A stretch of 64,000 nucleotides of DNA from Dyella sedimenti (GTDB taxonomy: Bacteria > Pseudomonadota > Gammaproteobacteria > Xanthomonadales > Rhodanobacteraceae): the NCBI RefSeq assembly GCF_022760995.1, contig NZ_JAKWJO010000009.1, forward strand, positions 62,001-126,000, in the 5' to 3' direction. A program made the position numbers and the translations under genes. Shown here in pieces: positions 1 through 8,776 of the stretch (its first letter is position 1; each line of letters starts with the position of its first letter). The notes beneath the pieces were generated by a model, which was not told where the DNA came from, did no database searches, and saw only the letters and a list, made by a program, of their open reading frames with translations.

Positions 1-617
1 AGCTCGTGCTTGATCGACGCCGGCGCAGGCAGACCACGCAGTTGCATGGCGACCACGGGTGCCCCGGCCCCGGTGATATCGCAAAGCACGCGCACTGTCG
101 CGCCCACCGCTCGCTCAACAACAAAGCTCTGTACGTTGTCATCGATATTCGCAGGCGGCTCGAATCCCAACAGGTCGAGATCACCTTCGCGGCGATGAGT
201 GATAGCGACATAACTATAGGTCAAGGGCAGGAAGCGCTGCACCAGACGCAAGGCGTCGAGGGCGGTCGCGCTGCTCATCATGCCCAGACCAAGTACACCG
301 TAGGCCGAGAGGTGGTAACTCAGGCCCAGCTCCAATCCCATGCCCGCGCCTTCGGGACACAAACGCAGCAGATTGGCGATGACGGCGAGTTCCTTGCCTG
401 GGCTAAGACTGACCTGTGCGTTCCCGACCTGTACCTGAGTCAGTCGCGTGCCGGCCAGCAACCGGGTCGCGGCAATGCCCCGGGCGCGTCCGAAATCAAG
501 GAGCAGGCGGACACTTGCCGGACTGCGGGCGAAGTTCCAGTAGTTCATGCGCGGGGTGCCGAAGCCGTGGCCGGAGCCATTATAGACATGGCCCAACATA
601 TAAAGCCTTTGGCCCAT
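1..617 (-). CDS. AraC-family transcriptional regulator, N-terminal part (runs off window start)
   Basis: An open frame on the minus strand begins at ATG 617 and leaves the window at base 1 after 205 codons. The start is preceded by GGAGAG four bases upstream, and an in-frame stop lies just above it. The protein reads as the arabinose-binding-like N-terminal domain found in OruR/ArgR-type AraC regulators: the stretch with GLELGLSYHLSAYGVLG, then LGMMSSATALDALRL and a LTYSYVAI segment is characteristic. The C-terminal helix-turn-helix would lie outside the window. It is divergent from the alpha/beta hydrolase that starts 37-73 bases away, so it probably regulates that gene; this is inference. 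Confidence 0.8.
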   Translation of the reverse strand, partial: MGQRLYMLGHVYNGSGHGFGTPRMNYWNFARSPASVRLLLDFGRARGIAATRLLAGTRLTQVQVGNAQVSLSPGKELAVIANLLRLCPEGAGMGLELGLSYHLSAYGVLGLGMMSSATALDALRLVQRFLPLTYSYVAITHRREGDLDLLGFEPPANIDDNVQSFVVERAVGATVRVLCDITGAGAPVVAMQLRGLPAPASIKHE

Positions 618-653
618 GCGGCTCTCCGCCCACGGTCATGCACCGAATAGGCT

Positions 654-1640
654 GTGCAAGCATCAACAGCAGCCATTCCGGAGCGTTTCGTGAACTACAC
701 CGATCAAGCCGCATGGCGAAGAATCCAGTCGTTCCTGCCACAGGCCTATCAGCTTCAGCCCGGCAACGAACCCCGGGAGGAGTGGTGGTCGTGGCGGCAG
801 CATCGCATCCACCTCGATTGCTATCGCAACTCCGCTGCGCCACTGAAGGTCATCCTGTTCCATGGCGTCGGCACCAATGGCCGGCAAATGTCGACCATCC
901 TCGGCGCTCCGCTTGCCCGGCACGGCTTTGAGACCATCGCCATCGACATGCCAGGTTACGGCCTCTCCGACGTGGCTTCCGGCGTACCTGTGCGCTATGA
1001 CGACTGGGTGCAGATCGGCAGTGACCTGATTGATGCCGAGCTGGCCAGAGACTCGCGTCCCATTGTGCTCTATGGACTGAGTGCAGGCGGCATGGAGACC
1101 TACCACGTCGCCTCGCTCAACCGCAGGGTCAAGGGCATTATTGGCATGACCTTCCTCGATCAACGCCTGCAACAAGTGCGCGATGAGACGGCGTTGAACA
1201 GGTTCATGAGCCGCATCGGCGGCCCCTTATTGACGCTGTGCGCCAAGACGCCACTCGCAGGCATGCGGTTGCCGATGTCCCTGGCGAGCAAAATGCACGC
1301 GCTGGTCAATGACAAGGCGGCATTGAAGGCCTGCATGGCGGATAGAACCTCCGCCGGCAACTGGGTTACGACCCGCTTCCTCGCCAGCTACATGAACTAT
1401 GCACCGACTGTCGAACCGGAAGACTTCGAGGTATGCCCCATCCTGCTGACACAACCGGCGCAGGACCATTGGACCCCGCGGCACCTCAGCGAACTGTTCC
1501 TTCGCCGCATCCGCCATGTACCGGTTGGCAGGGTGATGCTGGACGATGCCGGCCACTATCCCATCGAGCTTGCCGGGCTTGACCAGATGGTCGCGGCCAT
1601 TCGTGCGTTCCTTGACGATGTTGTGCAAGTGAAAGCCTGA
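654..1640 (+). CDS. alpha/beta hydrolase
   Basis: Predicted serine hydrolase of about 328 residues. An oxyanion-type segment (LFHGVGTNG) is followed by the nucleophile elbow GLSAGG, with a late Asp in QDHWTP and a His in DDAGHYPIE completing a plausible Ser-Asp-His triad. No signal peptide is visible, so it is likely cytoplasmic. The start given is GTG 654; GTG 690 has a better Shine-Dalgarno (GGAG six bases upstream) and may be the true start, giving 316 residues. Substrate is unknown. It is divergent from an AraC-family regulator, an arrangement common for inducible ester or lipid catabolic hydrolases. Confidence 0.8.
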   Translation: MQASTAAIPERFVNYTDQAAWRRIQSFLPQAYQLQPGNEPREEWWSWRQHRIHLDCYRNSAAPLKVILFHGVGTNGRQMSTILGAPLARHGFETIAIDMPGYGLSDVASGVPVRYDDWVQIGSDLIDAELARDSRPIVLYGLSAGGMETYHVASLNRRVKGIIGMTFLDQRLQQVRDETALNRFMSRIGGPLLTLCAKTPLAGMRLPMSLASKMHALVNDKAALKACMADRTSAGNWVTTRFLASYMNYAPTVEPEDFEVCPILLTQPAQDHWTPRHLSELFLRRIRHVPVGRVMLDDAGHYPIELAGLDQMVAAIRAFLDDVVQVKA

Positions 1641-1977
1641 GGCACGCCATCGAAAGCGGCCCCATGCATCCGGCTGCCGCTCGGGCGGCGACCAGTGGAA
1701 GACTTCCATCTATCCGCTTCCCGAAAACGTGCGCAATGTGAAATGCGATGTCAACGGAGGGGCGTAGCGGCCTTGCTCGATGCCCGTCGCATGCGGCATT
1801 GCGCTATCGGCAACTCGCAATTAATTGCGATCTTCCGCACGAAGTCGTCAATTATTTCGATTCACGAAAATCCCACTGCGGTGCTGGAATAAAACTACTT
1901 GCCCTGCGCAAGGTTGGTGCAAGCATCGCTCGGGGCGTATCAGGAGCAACTTCAAACCGCCATGCAAAGGAAACTGT
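1641..1977. other. intergenic region with a 16-bp perfect palindrome
   Basis: No convincing gene is seen here. The stretch from about 1810 to 1870 is clearly more AT-rich than its surroundings and contains the perfect palindrome TCGCAATTAATTGCGA at 1815-1830. This is a candidate operator or promoter region for the secreted protein that starts at 1978. Confidence 0.4.
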
Positions 1978-2496
1978 ATGAAAAAGTTTGGTAGTCCGCT
2001 TGCTCTCGCCATCGGCATCGCGGCGGGCTTCCCCACTGTGCTGTTAGCCGGCGCCGTTCAAGACCAGGTCGTCAGTGCATCCCAGCAGACGTATATCTTG
2101 ACCCCGGGCTCTACGGCCTACTCGTCATGGGAAGCATGGATCAAGCAGCAGCAGGCCAGGAAAGATATTCCGCAACTGAGCGCGAAAGGTGTTGGCGTCA
2201 TCACCATCAAGGTGGTGTCAGCGGACCCTACCCCTCGGGCGGTATCCGCTGCGCCGCTCCATGCCGTTGCCGCTCCCGCTGATGCAGGCGGCCCTCCGCC
2301 GGTGGGCTTGCCTATGACGGGTACGCCGGGCCAAAAAATCACGATCACCAACCAATTGCCTAACGGTACCTATCAAGTCTGGGAGTACCAGTACCAGGCT
2401 GGCGGTGCCGCCAGTGGCGATGGCTGGGTGGCGTTGGGTTCGGGAATCTGCTCCGTCCCTCATTGCAGCGTCACCATCACGACGCGACCTGACTGA
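1978..2496 (+). CDS. secreted protein of unknown function
   Basis: A 172-residue protein with a clear Sec signal peptide: MKK, a hydrophobic core (LALAIGIAAGFPTVLLAGA) and probable cleavage after an Ala around residue 25. The ATG has AAAGGAAA a few bases upstream. The mature part has an Ala/Pro-rich linker around residues 85-110, then a beta-rich tail with two cysteines (GICSVPHC) that could form a disulphide. I recognise no family. Codon use is less GC-biased than its neighbours. It is monocistronic and followed at once by an intrinsic terminator. Confidence 0.75.
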   Translation: MKKFGSPLALAIGIAAGFPTVLLAGAVQDQVVSASQQTYILTPGSTAYSSWEAWIKQQQARKDIPQLSAKGVGVITIKVVSADPTPRAVSAAPLHAVAAPADAGGPPPVGLPMTGTPGQKITITNQLPNGTYQVWEYQYQAGGAASGDGWVALGSGICSVPHCSVTITTRPD

Positions 2497-2519
2497 CGTT
2501 TTCGCTCTGCGTTTATGTG

Positions 2520-2545
2520 AAAAGCCTCGCTTTGGCGGGGCTTTT
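2520..2545 (+). terminator. Rho-independent terminator
   Basis: AAAAGCCTCGC pairs with GCGGGGCTTTT around a TTTG loop and runs into a T-rich tail. It sits 24 bases after the stop of the secreted protein. Confidence 0.8.
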
Positions 2546-2550
2546 CTTCT

Positions 2551-2911
2551 TGAGCGAAGCGAAGCATTCGAATTGTCCGCCCTGGGAAGCGCCAGCCGTC
2601 TTGGAAAGCGGCTGACGAGACGAAGAGGCAGAAGCTGACATGCCGCCTAGTGTACCGACAGGCCTGGAAAGCCGTGACCCGGCCTGGCGACGTGGCCGGC
2701 GGCGCTTGCGGCAAGTTGACGCGCCCGTCAGTGCCCCGCTGGGAATACCCAGCCGCCGAGGCAACCTGCCATGGCATAATGGCGACTTACGCTGCACCCA
2801 AAGGCAGCACTCGTCAGGCGCAGCGGCTTATCGCCTCCCCACACGAGTCCGGTACCGGCCTAGTCGCCGGCGCCCTGCCTGCAACTTCACTCCTGGACGA
2901 CGGTAACGGCA
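2551..2911. other. intergenic region, no recognised gene
   Basis: Apparent non-coding DNA upstream of the ferredoxin-NADP reductase. Open frames here lack family resemblance and ribosome-binding sites. A CATAAT at 2775-2780 could be a -10 element, but no convincing -35 accompanies it. Confidence 0.35.
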
Positions 2912-3688
2912 ATGGTGGCATTGGCGACGGAGCACGTGATCGACGTGCACCACTGGAACGACAGTCTCTTCAGCTTCCGCACGACGCGCGAACCGGGATT
3001 CCGCTTCGACAGCGGCCAATTCGTGATGATCGGCCTGGAGGTGGACGGCCGTCCGCTGATGCGCGCCTATTCCATCGCCAGCGCCAACTACGAGGAGCAC
3101 CTGGAGTTCTTCAGCATCAAGGTGCCCAACGGCCCGCTGACCTCTCGCCTGCAGCATCTCAAGCCCGGCGATCCGCTCATCGTCAGCCGCAAGCCGACCG
3201 GCACGCTGGTGCTCAACGACCTCAAGCCCGGCAAGCACCTCTACCTGCTGGGCACCGGCACCGGCCTGGCGCCGTTCCTGAGCATCATCCGCGATCCGGA
3301 AACCTACGACCGCTTCGAGAAGATCGTGCTCGTCCACGGCGTGCGCAACGTCAACGACCTGGCCTACCGCGACTACCTGGAAAACGAGCTGCCCCAGCAC
3401 GAGTACCTGGGCGAGCTGGTGCGCGAGAAGCTGCTCTACTACCCCACGGTGACGCGCGAGCCGTTCCGTCACCAGGGCCGCATCACCGACGCCATCGTCG
3501 ACGGCTCGATGTGCAAGGCGGTCGGCCTGCCGCCACTGGACCCGGCCACGGACCGCGCCATGCTGTGCGGCAGCCCGCAGATGCTGGACGACACCTGCGC
3601 CCTGCTCGACGCACGTGGCTTCCAGGTGTCACCGCGCACCCGCGAGCCGGGCGACTACGTGATCGAGCGCGCCTTCGTCGACAAGTAA
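2912..3688 (+). CDS. fpr: ferredoxin--NADP+ reductase
   Basis: Flavoprotein of 258 residues, the usual length of bacterial Fpr. It moves electrons between NADPH and ferredoxin or flavodoxin. Visible hallmarks are the FAD-binding RAYSIAS motif at residues 51-57, the FSIKVPNGPLTSRL segment, the NADP-binding GTGTGLAPFLSI, the CGSPQM motif and the C-terminal YVIERAFVDK typical of the Azotobacter/Xanthomonad subgroup. The upstream Shine-Dalgarno is weak. It is followed within three bases by a pair of inverted REP-like repeats that separates it from the next gene. Confidence 0.93.
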   Translation: MVALATEHVIDVHHWNDSLFSFRTTREPGFRFDSGQFVMIGLEVDGRPLMRAYSIASANYEEHLEFFSIKVPNGPLTSRLQHLKPGDPLIVSRKPTGTLVLNDLKPGKHLYLLGTGTGLAPFLSIIRDPETYDRFEKIVLVHGVRNVNDLAYRDYLENELPQHEYLGELVREKLLYYPTVTREPFRHQGRITDAIVDGSMCKAVGLPPLDPATDRAMLCGSPQMLDDTCALLDARGFQVSPRTREPGDYVIERAFVDK

Positions 3689-3690
3689 TT

Positions 3691-3771
3691 GTGGGAGCGC
3701 ACCCTGTGCGCGACTTACGGTCGAATGGCAGCGCAATGAGGGCGCCAGTCGCGCACAGGGTGCGCTCCCAC
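3691..3771. repeat. inverted pair of REP-like elements
   Basis: A 24-base arm at 3691-3714 with core GGAGCGCACCCTGTGCGCGA is repeated in reverse complement at 3748-3771, separated by 33 bases. The arms also fold individually through GCGCAC/GTGCGC. The same core recurs at 17985, 18100, 39082, 52004 and 52058, so this is a dispersed intergenic family. It lies directly after fpr and may act as a transcript-end hairpin. Confidence 0.88.
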
Positions 3772-3852
3772 ATGGCCGCGTCCATGCGCGGCTATTGCCA
3801 TCCCGCTCCCGCCGTGCTTCCGTCAGTCGTATCGCTCCACGACGAGGACCGC

Positions 3853-4338
3853 ATGCTGGACATCGCCCTCTACGTGCTCGCCGCCGCGCTGATGATCGGC
3901 GGGCTGGCCGGCAACATCCTGCCGGCGCTGCCGGGTATTCCGATGATCTTCGGCGGCATCTGGCTGGCCGCGGCGGTGGACCAGTATCGCCACCTGGGCC
4001 TGTGGTGGCTGGTCGCCATCGGCGTGCTGGGCACGCTGGGCGTCATCGTCGATTTCGTCGCGGGCACGCTGGGCGCCAAGCGGGTGGGTGCAAGCCGGCT
4101 CGCTCTCACCGGCGCGGCGCTGGGCACCCTGATCGGCATGTTCCTCGGTATCGCCGGCCTGTTGCTGGGGCCGTTCATCGGTGCCGTGCTGGGCGAGCTG
4201 GCCTCGGGCACCAGCGTGCTGCGCTCGGCCCACGTCGGCGCGGCGACCTGGCTGGGCCTGCTGTTCGGCACGCTGGTGAAGCTGGTGCTGTCCTTCCTGA
4301 TGATCGGCCTGTTCGGCTTTGCCATGCTGGTGGGCTGA
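3853..4338 (+). CDS. DUF456 family membrane protein
   Basis: A 161-residue polytopic membrane protein with about five hydrophobic segments rich in Gly and Ala. The opening (GGLAGNILPALPGIPMIFGGIWLAA) and the later GAKRVGASRLALTGAALGT and GPFIGAVLGEL segments are the DUF456 pattern. ATG 3853 is preceded by GAGGA. Function is unknown for the family. The gene is bracketed by a REP pair upstream and the DUF885 gene downstream. Confidence 0.88.
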   Translation: MLDIALYVLAAALMIGGLAGNILPALPGIPMIFGGIWLAAAVDQYRHLGLWWLVAIGVLGTLGVIVDFVAGTLGAKRVGASRLALTGAALGTLIGMFLGIAGLLLGPFIGAVLGELASGTSVLRSAHVGAATWLGLLFGTLVKLVLSFLMIGLFGFAMLVG

Positions 4339-4418
4339 GCGGAAGCGACCTTCGGCACATGGTACGTTCCCGCGCCCCGCTTTAGGCTCGGCCCACACAC
4401 ATCCCTAGGGGAACCCAC

Positions 4419-6185
4419 ATGTCCAAACGCCTTGCCCTTGCCCTGGCGGTATCGCTGGCGGCCGCCGGATCGGCCCAGGCCGACACCAAGACGCCGAGCT
4501 GGATCGATCGCAGCAACGACGATGCCAAGGTCATGCTCGACGTGCTCGCCCGGTTCAGCCCGGAATTCGCCTCGCAGATCGGCCTGCCTGGCTACGACGA
4601 CAAGGTGGCCGACCTCAAGCCGGGCGTCGACGAACGCTCGCGCGCGGCGCTGGTCGACGCCAAGGCCAAGCTCGAGAAAATGCTGGCCGCGGAGAAGGAC
4701 ACCAACGTCCGCCAGGACCTGCAGATCATGATCCGCGCCACCGACAGGCAGATCGAGGGCATCGACCTCAACCGCAAGTACATGCTGCCCTACCAGGACG
4801 TGGGCGACTTGGTCTTCTCCGGCGAATTCGCCCTGCTGAAGGATGACGTGGACGCCAAGCGCCGTCCCGCCGCGCTCAAGCGCCTGGAATGCTACGTGGG
4901 CAAGGCGCCCGGCTGCACGCCGATCACCGAACTTGCCAAGGCGCAGACCACGGCGCGCCTGGGCGACAAGAACCTGATCGGCCCCTACAAGGGCGAGGTG
5001 GAGCAGAAGCTGTCCAACACGGCGCGCTACACCCAGGGCATCCGCCAGCTGTTCGCCAAGTACAAGCTGGACAATGCCGAGGGCAAGGCCGCGCTCGATG
5101 CGCTGGACAGCCAGCTGAAGGACTACGACGCCTGGGTGCGCGGCACCATCGTGCCGCGCGCCCGCGCCGATTTCCGCCTGCCCGAGCCGCTGTATGCCTA
5201 CAACCTCAAGCAGGTGGGCATCGACATCCCGCCGGAAGAATTGATCAAGCAGGCGCAGCTGGAGTTCGTCGAACTGCGCTCCACCCTGCAGATGATGGCG
5301 CCGGTGGTGGCCAAGGCGGAAGGCATCCAGGCCACCGACTACCGCGACGTGCTCAAGGCCTTGAAGCAGCAGCAGCTGGGCAAGGATGACGTGGTGCCCT
5401 GGTACCACGAGATCATCGGCAAGATCGAGGACACCATCCGCCGCGAGCACATCGTCACCCTGCCACAGCGCAAGATGCAGATGCGCCTGGCCTCGGAAGC
5501 GGAGACCGCCCAGGTACCCGCGCCGCACATGGACCCGCCGCCATTCATCAACAACCACGGCGAACAGGGCACCTTCGTGCTGACCATGGGCAATCCCGGC
5601 GGCGACAAGTCCGACGCCTACGACGACTTCACCTACAAGGCCGCCGCGTGGACGCTGACCGCGCACGAGGGCCGCCCGGGCCACGAGCTGCAGTTCGCGG
5701 CGATGGTGGAGCGTGGCGTGTCGCTGGCGCGCAGCCTGTTCGCCTTCAACAGCGTGAACGTGGAAGGCTGGGCGCTGTACGCGGAATCGGAAATGCTGCC
5801 GTACGAGCCGCCGGCCGGCCAGTTCGCCGCATTGCAGGCGCGCCTGATGCGCGCGGCCCGCGCCTACCTCGACCCGATGCTCAACCTGGGCCTTATCAGC
5901 AAGGAGCGCGCGCATGACGTGCTGCGCAACGACGTGGGCCTGTCCGAGGCGATGACCCAGCAGGAGCTGGATCGCTACACCTTCAACAGCCCCGGCCAGG
6001 CCACCGCGTACTTCTACGGCTACATGCGCCTGCAGCAGACGCGCCTGGACACCGAGCTGTCGCTGGGCAAGGACTTCAATCGGCAGGCCTTCAACGACTT
6101 CGTGATCGGCCAGGGCCTGCTGCCGCCGGATCAGCTCGCCGAGGCGGTGCGCACGCAGTTCATTCCCTCGCAGAAGAAGCCGTAG
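4419..6185 (+). CDS. secreted DUF885 family protein, probable metallopeptidase
   Basis: A 588-residue protein with a Sec signal peptide (residues 1-21, cleavage after AQA), so probably periplasmic. It belongs to the DUF885 family, whose members carry a zinc-peptidase-like motif; here it is HEGRPGHELQ with its first His at residue 416, followed by an EGWALYAE segment expected to give a third ligand. AGGGGAACC precedes the ATG. Substrate cannot be told from sequence. It stands alone, closed by a terminator. Confidence 0.88.
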   Translation: MSKRLALALAVSLAAAGSAQADTKTPSWIDRSNDDAKVMLDVLARFSPEFASQIGLPGYDDKVADLKPGVDERSRAALVDAKAKLEKMLAAEKDTNVRQDLQIMIRATDRQIEGIDLNRKYMLPYQDVGDLVFSGEFALLKDDVDAKRRPAALKRLECYVGKAPGCTPITELAKAQTTARLGDKNLIGPYKGEVEQKLSNTARYTQGIRQLFAKYKLDNAEGKAALDALDSQLKDYDAWVRGTIVPRARADFRLPEPLYAYNLKQVGIDIPPEELIKQAQLEFVELRSTLQMMAPVVAKAEGIQATDYRDVLKALKQQQLGKDDVVPWYHEIIGKIEDTIRREHIVTLPQRKMQMRLASEAETAQVPAPHMDPPPFINNHGEQGTFVLTMGNPGGDKSDAYDDFTYKAAAWTLTAHEGRPGHELQFAAMVERGVSLARSLFAFNSVNVEGWALYAESEMLPYEPPAGQFAALQARLMRAARAYLDPMLNLGLISKERAHDVLRNDVGLSEAMTQQELDRYTFNSPGQATAYFYGYMRLQQTRLDTELSLGKDFNRQAFNDFVIGQGLLPPDQLAEAVRTQFIPSQKKP

Positions 6186-6209
6186 GCGCAGTACCGGCAT
6201 CGCGTTGAC

Positions 6210-6235
6210 GAGGCCGCGCCTTTGGGCGCGGCCTC
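6210..6235. terminator. bidirectional terminator hairpin
   Basis: GAGGCCGCGCC pairs perfectly with GGCGCGGCCTC around a TTTG loop. It lies between the ends of two convergent genes, the DUF885 gene and the PAQR-family gene. Confidence 0.8.
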
Positions 6236-6263
6236 TTGCGTTGCGGGACCGCGATCGCCGGGT

Positions 6264-6935
6264 TCAGGCCATCGGCACGTCGGGGATCACGTAGAGCAAC
6301 ACGGCCAGGTAATGCAGCACGCTGCCGGCCAGCACGAAGAAGTGCCATATCGAATGGTGGTAAGGCATCCTGCGCCACAGGTAGAACGGCACGCCCAGCG
6401 TGTAGGCCACGCCGCCGGCCAGCAGCAAGGCCATGCCGCCGGCCTGCAGGTGTTGCAGCAGTGGCTTGAACGCGATCACGCCCACCCAGCCCATGCCCAC
6501 GTACATGAGCACGGCGAGCTTGCGGTATTTCTTCAACAGGCCCAGTTCGAGCGCGATGCCCATGACCGCCAGCGCCCAGACCGTGCCGAACAGGCTCCAG
6601 CCCCAGGCGCCGGGCAGCGCGATCAGGGTGAACGGCGTGTAGGTGCCGGCGATGAGCAGGAAGATGGCGATATGGTCCAGCGTGCGCAGCACGCCCCTGG
6701 CCGTCTGCCCTGGAATGGAGTGGTACAGCGTGGAGGCGGTGTAGCAGAGGATCAGCGTGGTGCCGAACACCGCGCTCGCCACGATGACGCGCGCATCGCC
6801 GTATAGCGACGCGAACGCCACCAGCGTGGCGAGCCCGGCGATGCTGAGCAGGATGCCGATGCCGTGGATGATGCTGCTGGCGAGTTCGTCGCCAAAGGCA
6901 TAGCGGGGGAGAGCCGTGCCGGCGATGGCGGACAT
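6264..6935 (-). CDS. hemolysin III / PAQR family membrane protein (TrhA-like)
   Basis: A 223-residue protein with seven predicted membrane helices. It carries the conserved metal-binding pattern of the PAQR superfamily: Ser and His in STLYHSIP, Asp in RTLDHIAIF, and the two C-terminal histidines in HHSIWHFFVLAGSVLHY. Bacterial members (YqfA/TrhA) are inner-membrane proteins linked to membrane energy homeostasis; haemolytic activity is not implied. It is monocistronic on the minus strand. Confidence 0.9.
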   Translation of the reverse strand: MSAIAGTALPRYAFGDELASSIIHGIGILLSIAGLATLVAFASLYGDARVIVASAVFGTTLILCYTASTLYHSIPGQTARGVLRTLDHIAIFLLIAGTYTPFTLIALPGAWGWSLFGTVWALAVMGIALELGLLKKYRKLAVLMYVGMGWVGVIAFKPLLQHLQAGGMALLLAGGVAYTLGVPFYLWRRMPYHHSIWHFFVLAGSVLHYLAVLLYVIPDVPMA

Positions 6936-7038
6936 GGGGAGACCTCAGGGGAACGTACCGAAGCGTACGGCCTCCCCACGATAGGACGCCCGCGGTCTTT
7001 CAACAAGGCCGGCCGGCGCATGGAACACCACGCCGCGC

Positions 7039-7470
7039 CTACTCGATGATGAAGGCGCCGAAGGCCACGCCCAGGTCCCAGCCCTTGCCGGTGCCGCTGA
7101 GCGCCAGCGAGACGTTGCCCTTGGTCATCACCCGCGCGCCGGCGGACTTGGAGGCACCCGCGTGCACGCCGGCGTCGGCGTAATGACCCTTGATCTCGCC
7201 GATGCTGCCGACTCCGGTGAACTTGCCCACGCCGTCGTCGATCCGGCTCTTGCCGAAGGTGATGCCGCCGCCCTTCACCCGGATGTGTACGCCCATGCTC
7301 TGGCCGTTGCTGCAATGGACGGTGCCGCTGCCTTCGGCGGTCTGGTAGAACACCGACCAGCCGGACAGGCGGAAATTCATCTTGCACTCGAGCTCGCCCG
7401 CATGGGCCGGCGCCGCCGCCATCGCGGCCAGGGCCAATGCCACCACGCCGATGCTCTGCCATCCTGCCAT
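7039..7470 (-). CDS. secreted conserved hypothetical protein
   Basis: A 143-residue protein with a signal peptide (MAGWQSIGVVALALAAMAAA, cleavage near AHA). AGAGGAGA seven bases upstream fixes ATG 7470. The mature part is Gly-rich and beta-like (GITFGKSRIDD, GVGSIGEIKG, GWDLGVAFGAFIIE), with two Cys that may pair. I do not recognise a characterised family. It is divergent from the universal stress protein gene. Confidence 0.75.
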   Translation of the reverse strand: MAGWQSIGVVALALAAMAAAPAHAGELECKMNFRLSGWSVFYQTAEGSGTVHCSNGQSMGVHIRVKGGGITFGKSRIDDGVGKFTGVGSIGEIKGHYADAGVHAGASKSAGARVMTKGNVSLALSGTGKGWDLGVAFGAFIIE

Positions 7471-7643
7471 GTCGTCTTCTCCTCTGATGAATGCCTGCCC
7501 CCGGGGCGCCGGATTCTGGCAAGCCGGCGCCGTCTCCGACGTGAATATGTCCTTCACCCGGGATGAACGCTAAATCAAGCCGTCGCTTTCGAGAATGGTT
7601 CGACCGGGCGTCCCCTCTCTCTCCCCCGACGTCCGGACTTGCC

Positions 7644-7672
7644 GCCCCGCCCCCTGTGCGGGGCTTTTTTTT
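7644..7672 (+). terminator. orphan Rho-independent terminator between divergent genes
   Basis: GCCCCGC (7644-7650) pairs with GCGGGGC (7658-7664) and is followed by eight Ts (7665-7672). It is oriented for plus-strand transcripts, yet no plus-strand gene ends upstream of it; it lies inside the divergent region between 7470 and 7773. It may end a small RNA or attenuate the stress-protein transcript. Confidence 0.75.
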
Positions 7673-7772
7673 GCCATCGCCCAGGCCGGCCCGCCATGCG
7701 ACACCGCAGGCTACACACCCGGCGGCGGCTGACCTTATGCTGGATGCCAGCCAGGAACAGGAGAACCGCGCG

Positions 7773-8600
7773 ATGCCCCCCATCGACCTGCTGTTGCATC
7801 TGGAGCATCTGGAACTGGATGCGGCCGCGCCGCGCGCCGCGATGGCGCTGGCCAGCCGCCTGGGCGCGCGGCTGGATGCGCTATACGTGGCCGACCTGCC
7901 CGCCACCGCCTTCAGCCTGCCCGAGGCCGTGCCCGTGCAACTGGAGGAAACCCAGCGCCGGGTGGCCGAAGCGCAGGCGCACGAAGGCGCCTGGCGGCAG
8001 GCCATGGCCAGCCGCTCGCTGCAAGGCGCGTGGCGGGTCACCCAGGGCGATACCGTGCAGACCGTGAGCCTGGCGGCATCCGGCTACGACTTCCTGGTGA
8101 TGGAGCGCAGCCAGCAGCGCAGCGATGCGCCGGTCGGTTTCGGCTCGGTGTCGCGTTGCGTGTTCGCCAGCGGCCGCCCAGTGCTGGTGGTGCCGGATGT
8201 CGCGCCCGTGGCCGGCATCGGCGCCGACGTGCTGGTGGCATGGAATGGCAGCCGCGAATCCGCCCTGGCGCTGGCCGCCTCGGTGCCGATCCTGCGCCAG
8301 GCCAAGCGGGTGCATATCCTCGACGGCAGCGAGATGAACGCCGAGATGCTGCCGGTGCTGCCGCCGCCGGGCCTGCCCGACTGGCTGCGGCGGCACGGCA
8401 TCCAGGCCGATATCGAGATCCTCCATGCCGGTCCCAGCCATGCCGCCGGTCCGGCGGTACTGGACATGGCGCACCAACGGGGCGCCGACCTCATCGTCAT
8501 GGGCGCCTGGAGCCGCTCGCGCCTGGCGCAGATGGTGCTCGGCGGCACCACGCGCCACCTGTTCATGCACGGCGACGTGCCGATGCTGGTGGCGCACTGA
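7773..8600 (+). CDS. universal stress protein, tandem UspA domains
   Basis: A 275-residue cytoplasmic protein with two UspA-like folds: a diverged first half (about residues 1-140) and a second half ending in ADLIVMGAWSRSRLAQMVLGGTTRHLF, the phosphate-binding loop region of ATP-type Usp proteins, then VPMLVAH. The start is ATG 7773, with an AGGAACAGGAG tract upstream; a longer frame to 7563 would cross a terminator and is rejected. The family helps in stress and starvation survival; the partner is not known. Confidence 0.88.
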   Translation: MPPIDLLLHLEHLELDAAAPRAAMALASRLGARLDALYVADLPATAFSLPEAVPVQLEETQRRVAEAQAHEGAWRQAMASRSLQGAWRVTQGDTVQTVSLAASGYDFLVMERSQQRSDAPVGFGSVSRCVFASGRPVLVVPDVAPVAGIGADVLVAWNGSRESALALAASVPILRQAKRVHILDGSEMNAEMLPVLPPPGLPDWLRRHGIQADIEILHAGPSHAAGPAVLDMAHQRGADLIVMGAWSRSRLAQMVLGGTTRHLFMHGDVPMLVAH

Positions 8601-8776
8601 AAAAACCCGTTTCGCGCAAGCGATGGGCGATCCGTACAGAATAGCCTTCCAGACGGCTGCTTGTGCAAGCGCTTTCGGGCGGCATAGGCTGGATCCGCAC
8701 CCGCACGTTTCCTCCCGCGTCCCCACGCGGCGTGCCAGAGGTGTCAACCCAGCATCGAAACGTCAGGAGGTCGCCC

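Noticed and set aside
2650..4338. A long plus-strand frame ending in the DUF456 protein
   Set aside because: The segment before 3853 overlaps fpr in another frame and the REP pair; only the 161-residue end is a recognised family.
3870..6200. A 776-residue minus-strand frame under the DUF456 and DUF885 genes
   Set aside because: Antisense shadow with no family resemblance; the plus-strand genes have strong motifs and good ribosome-binding sites.
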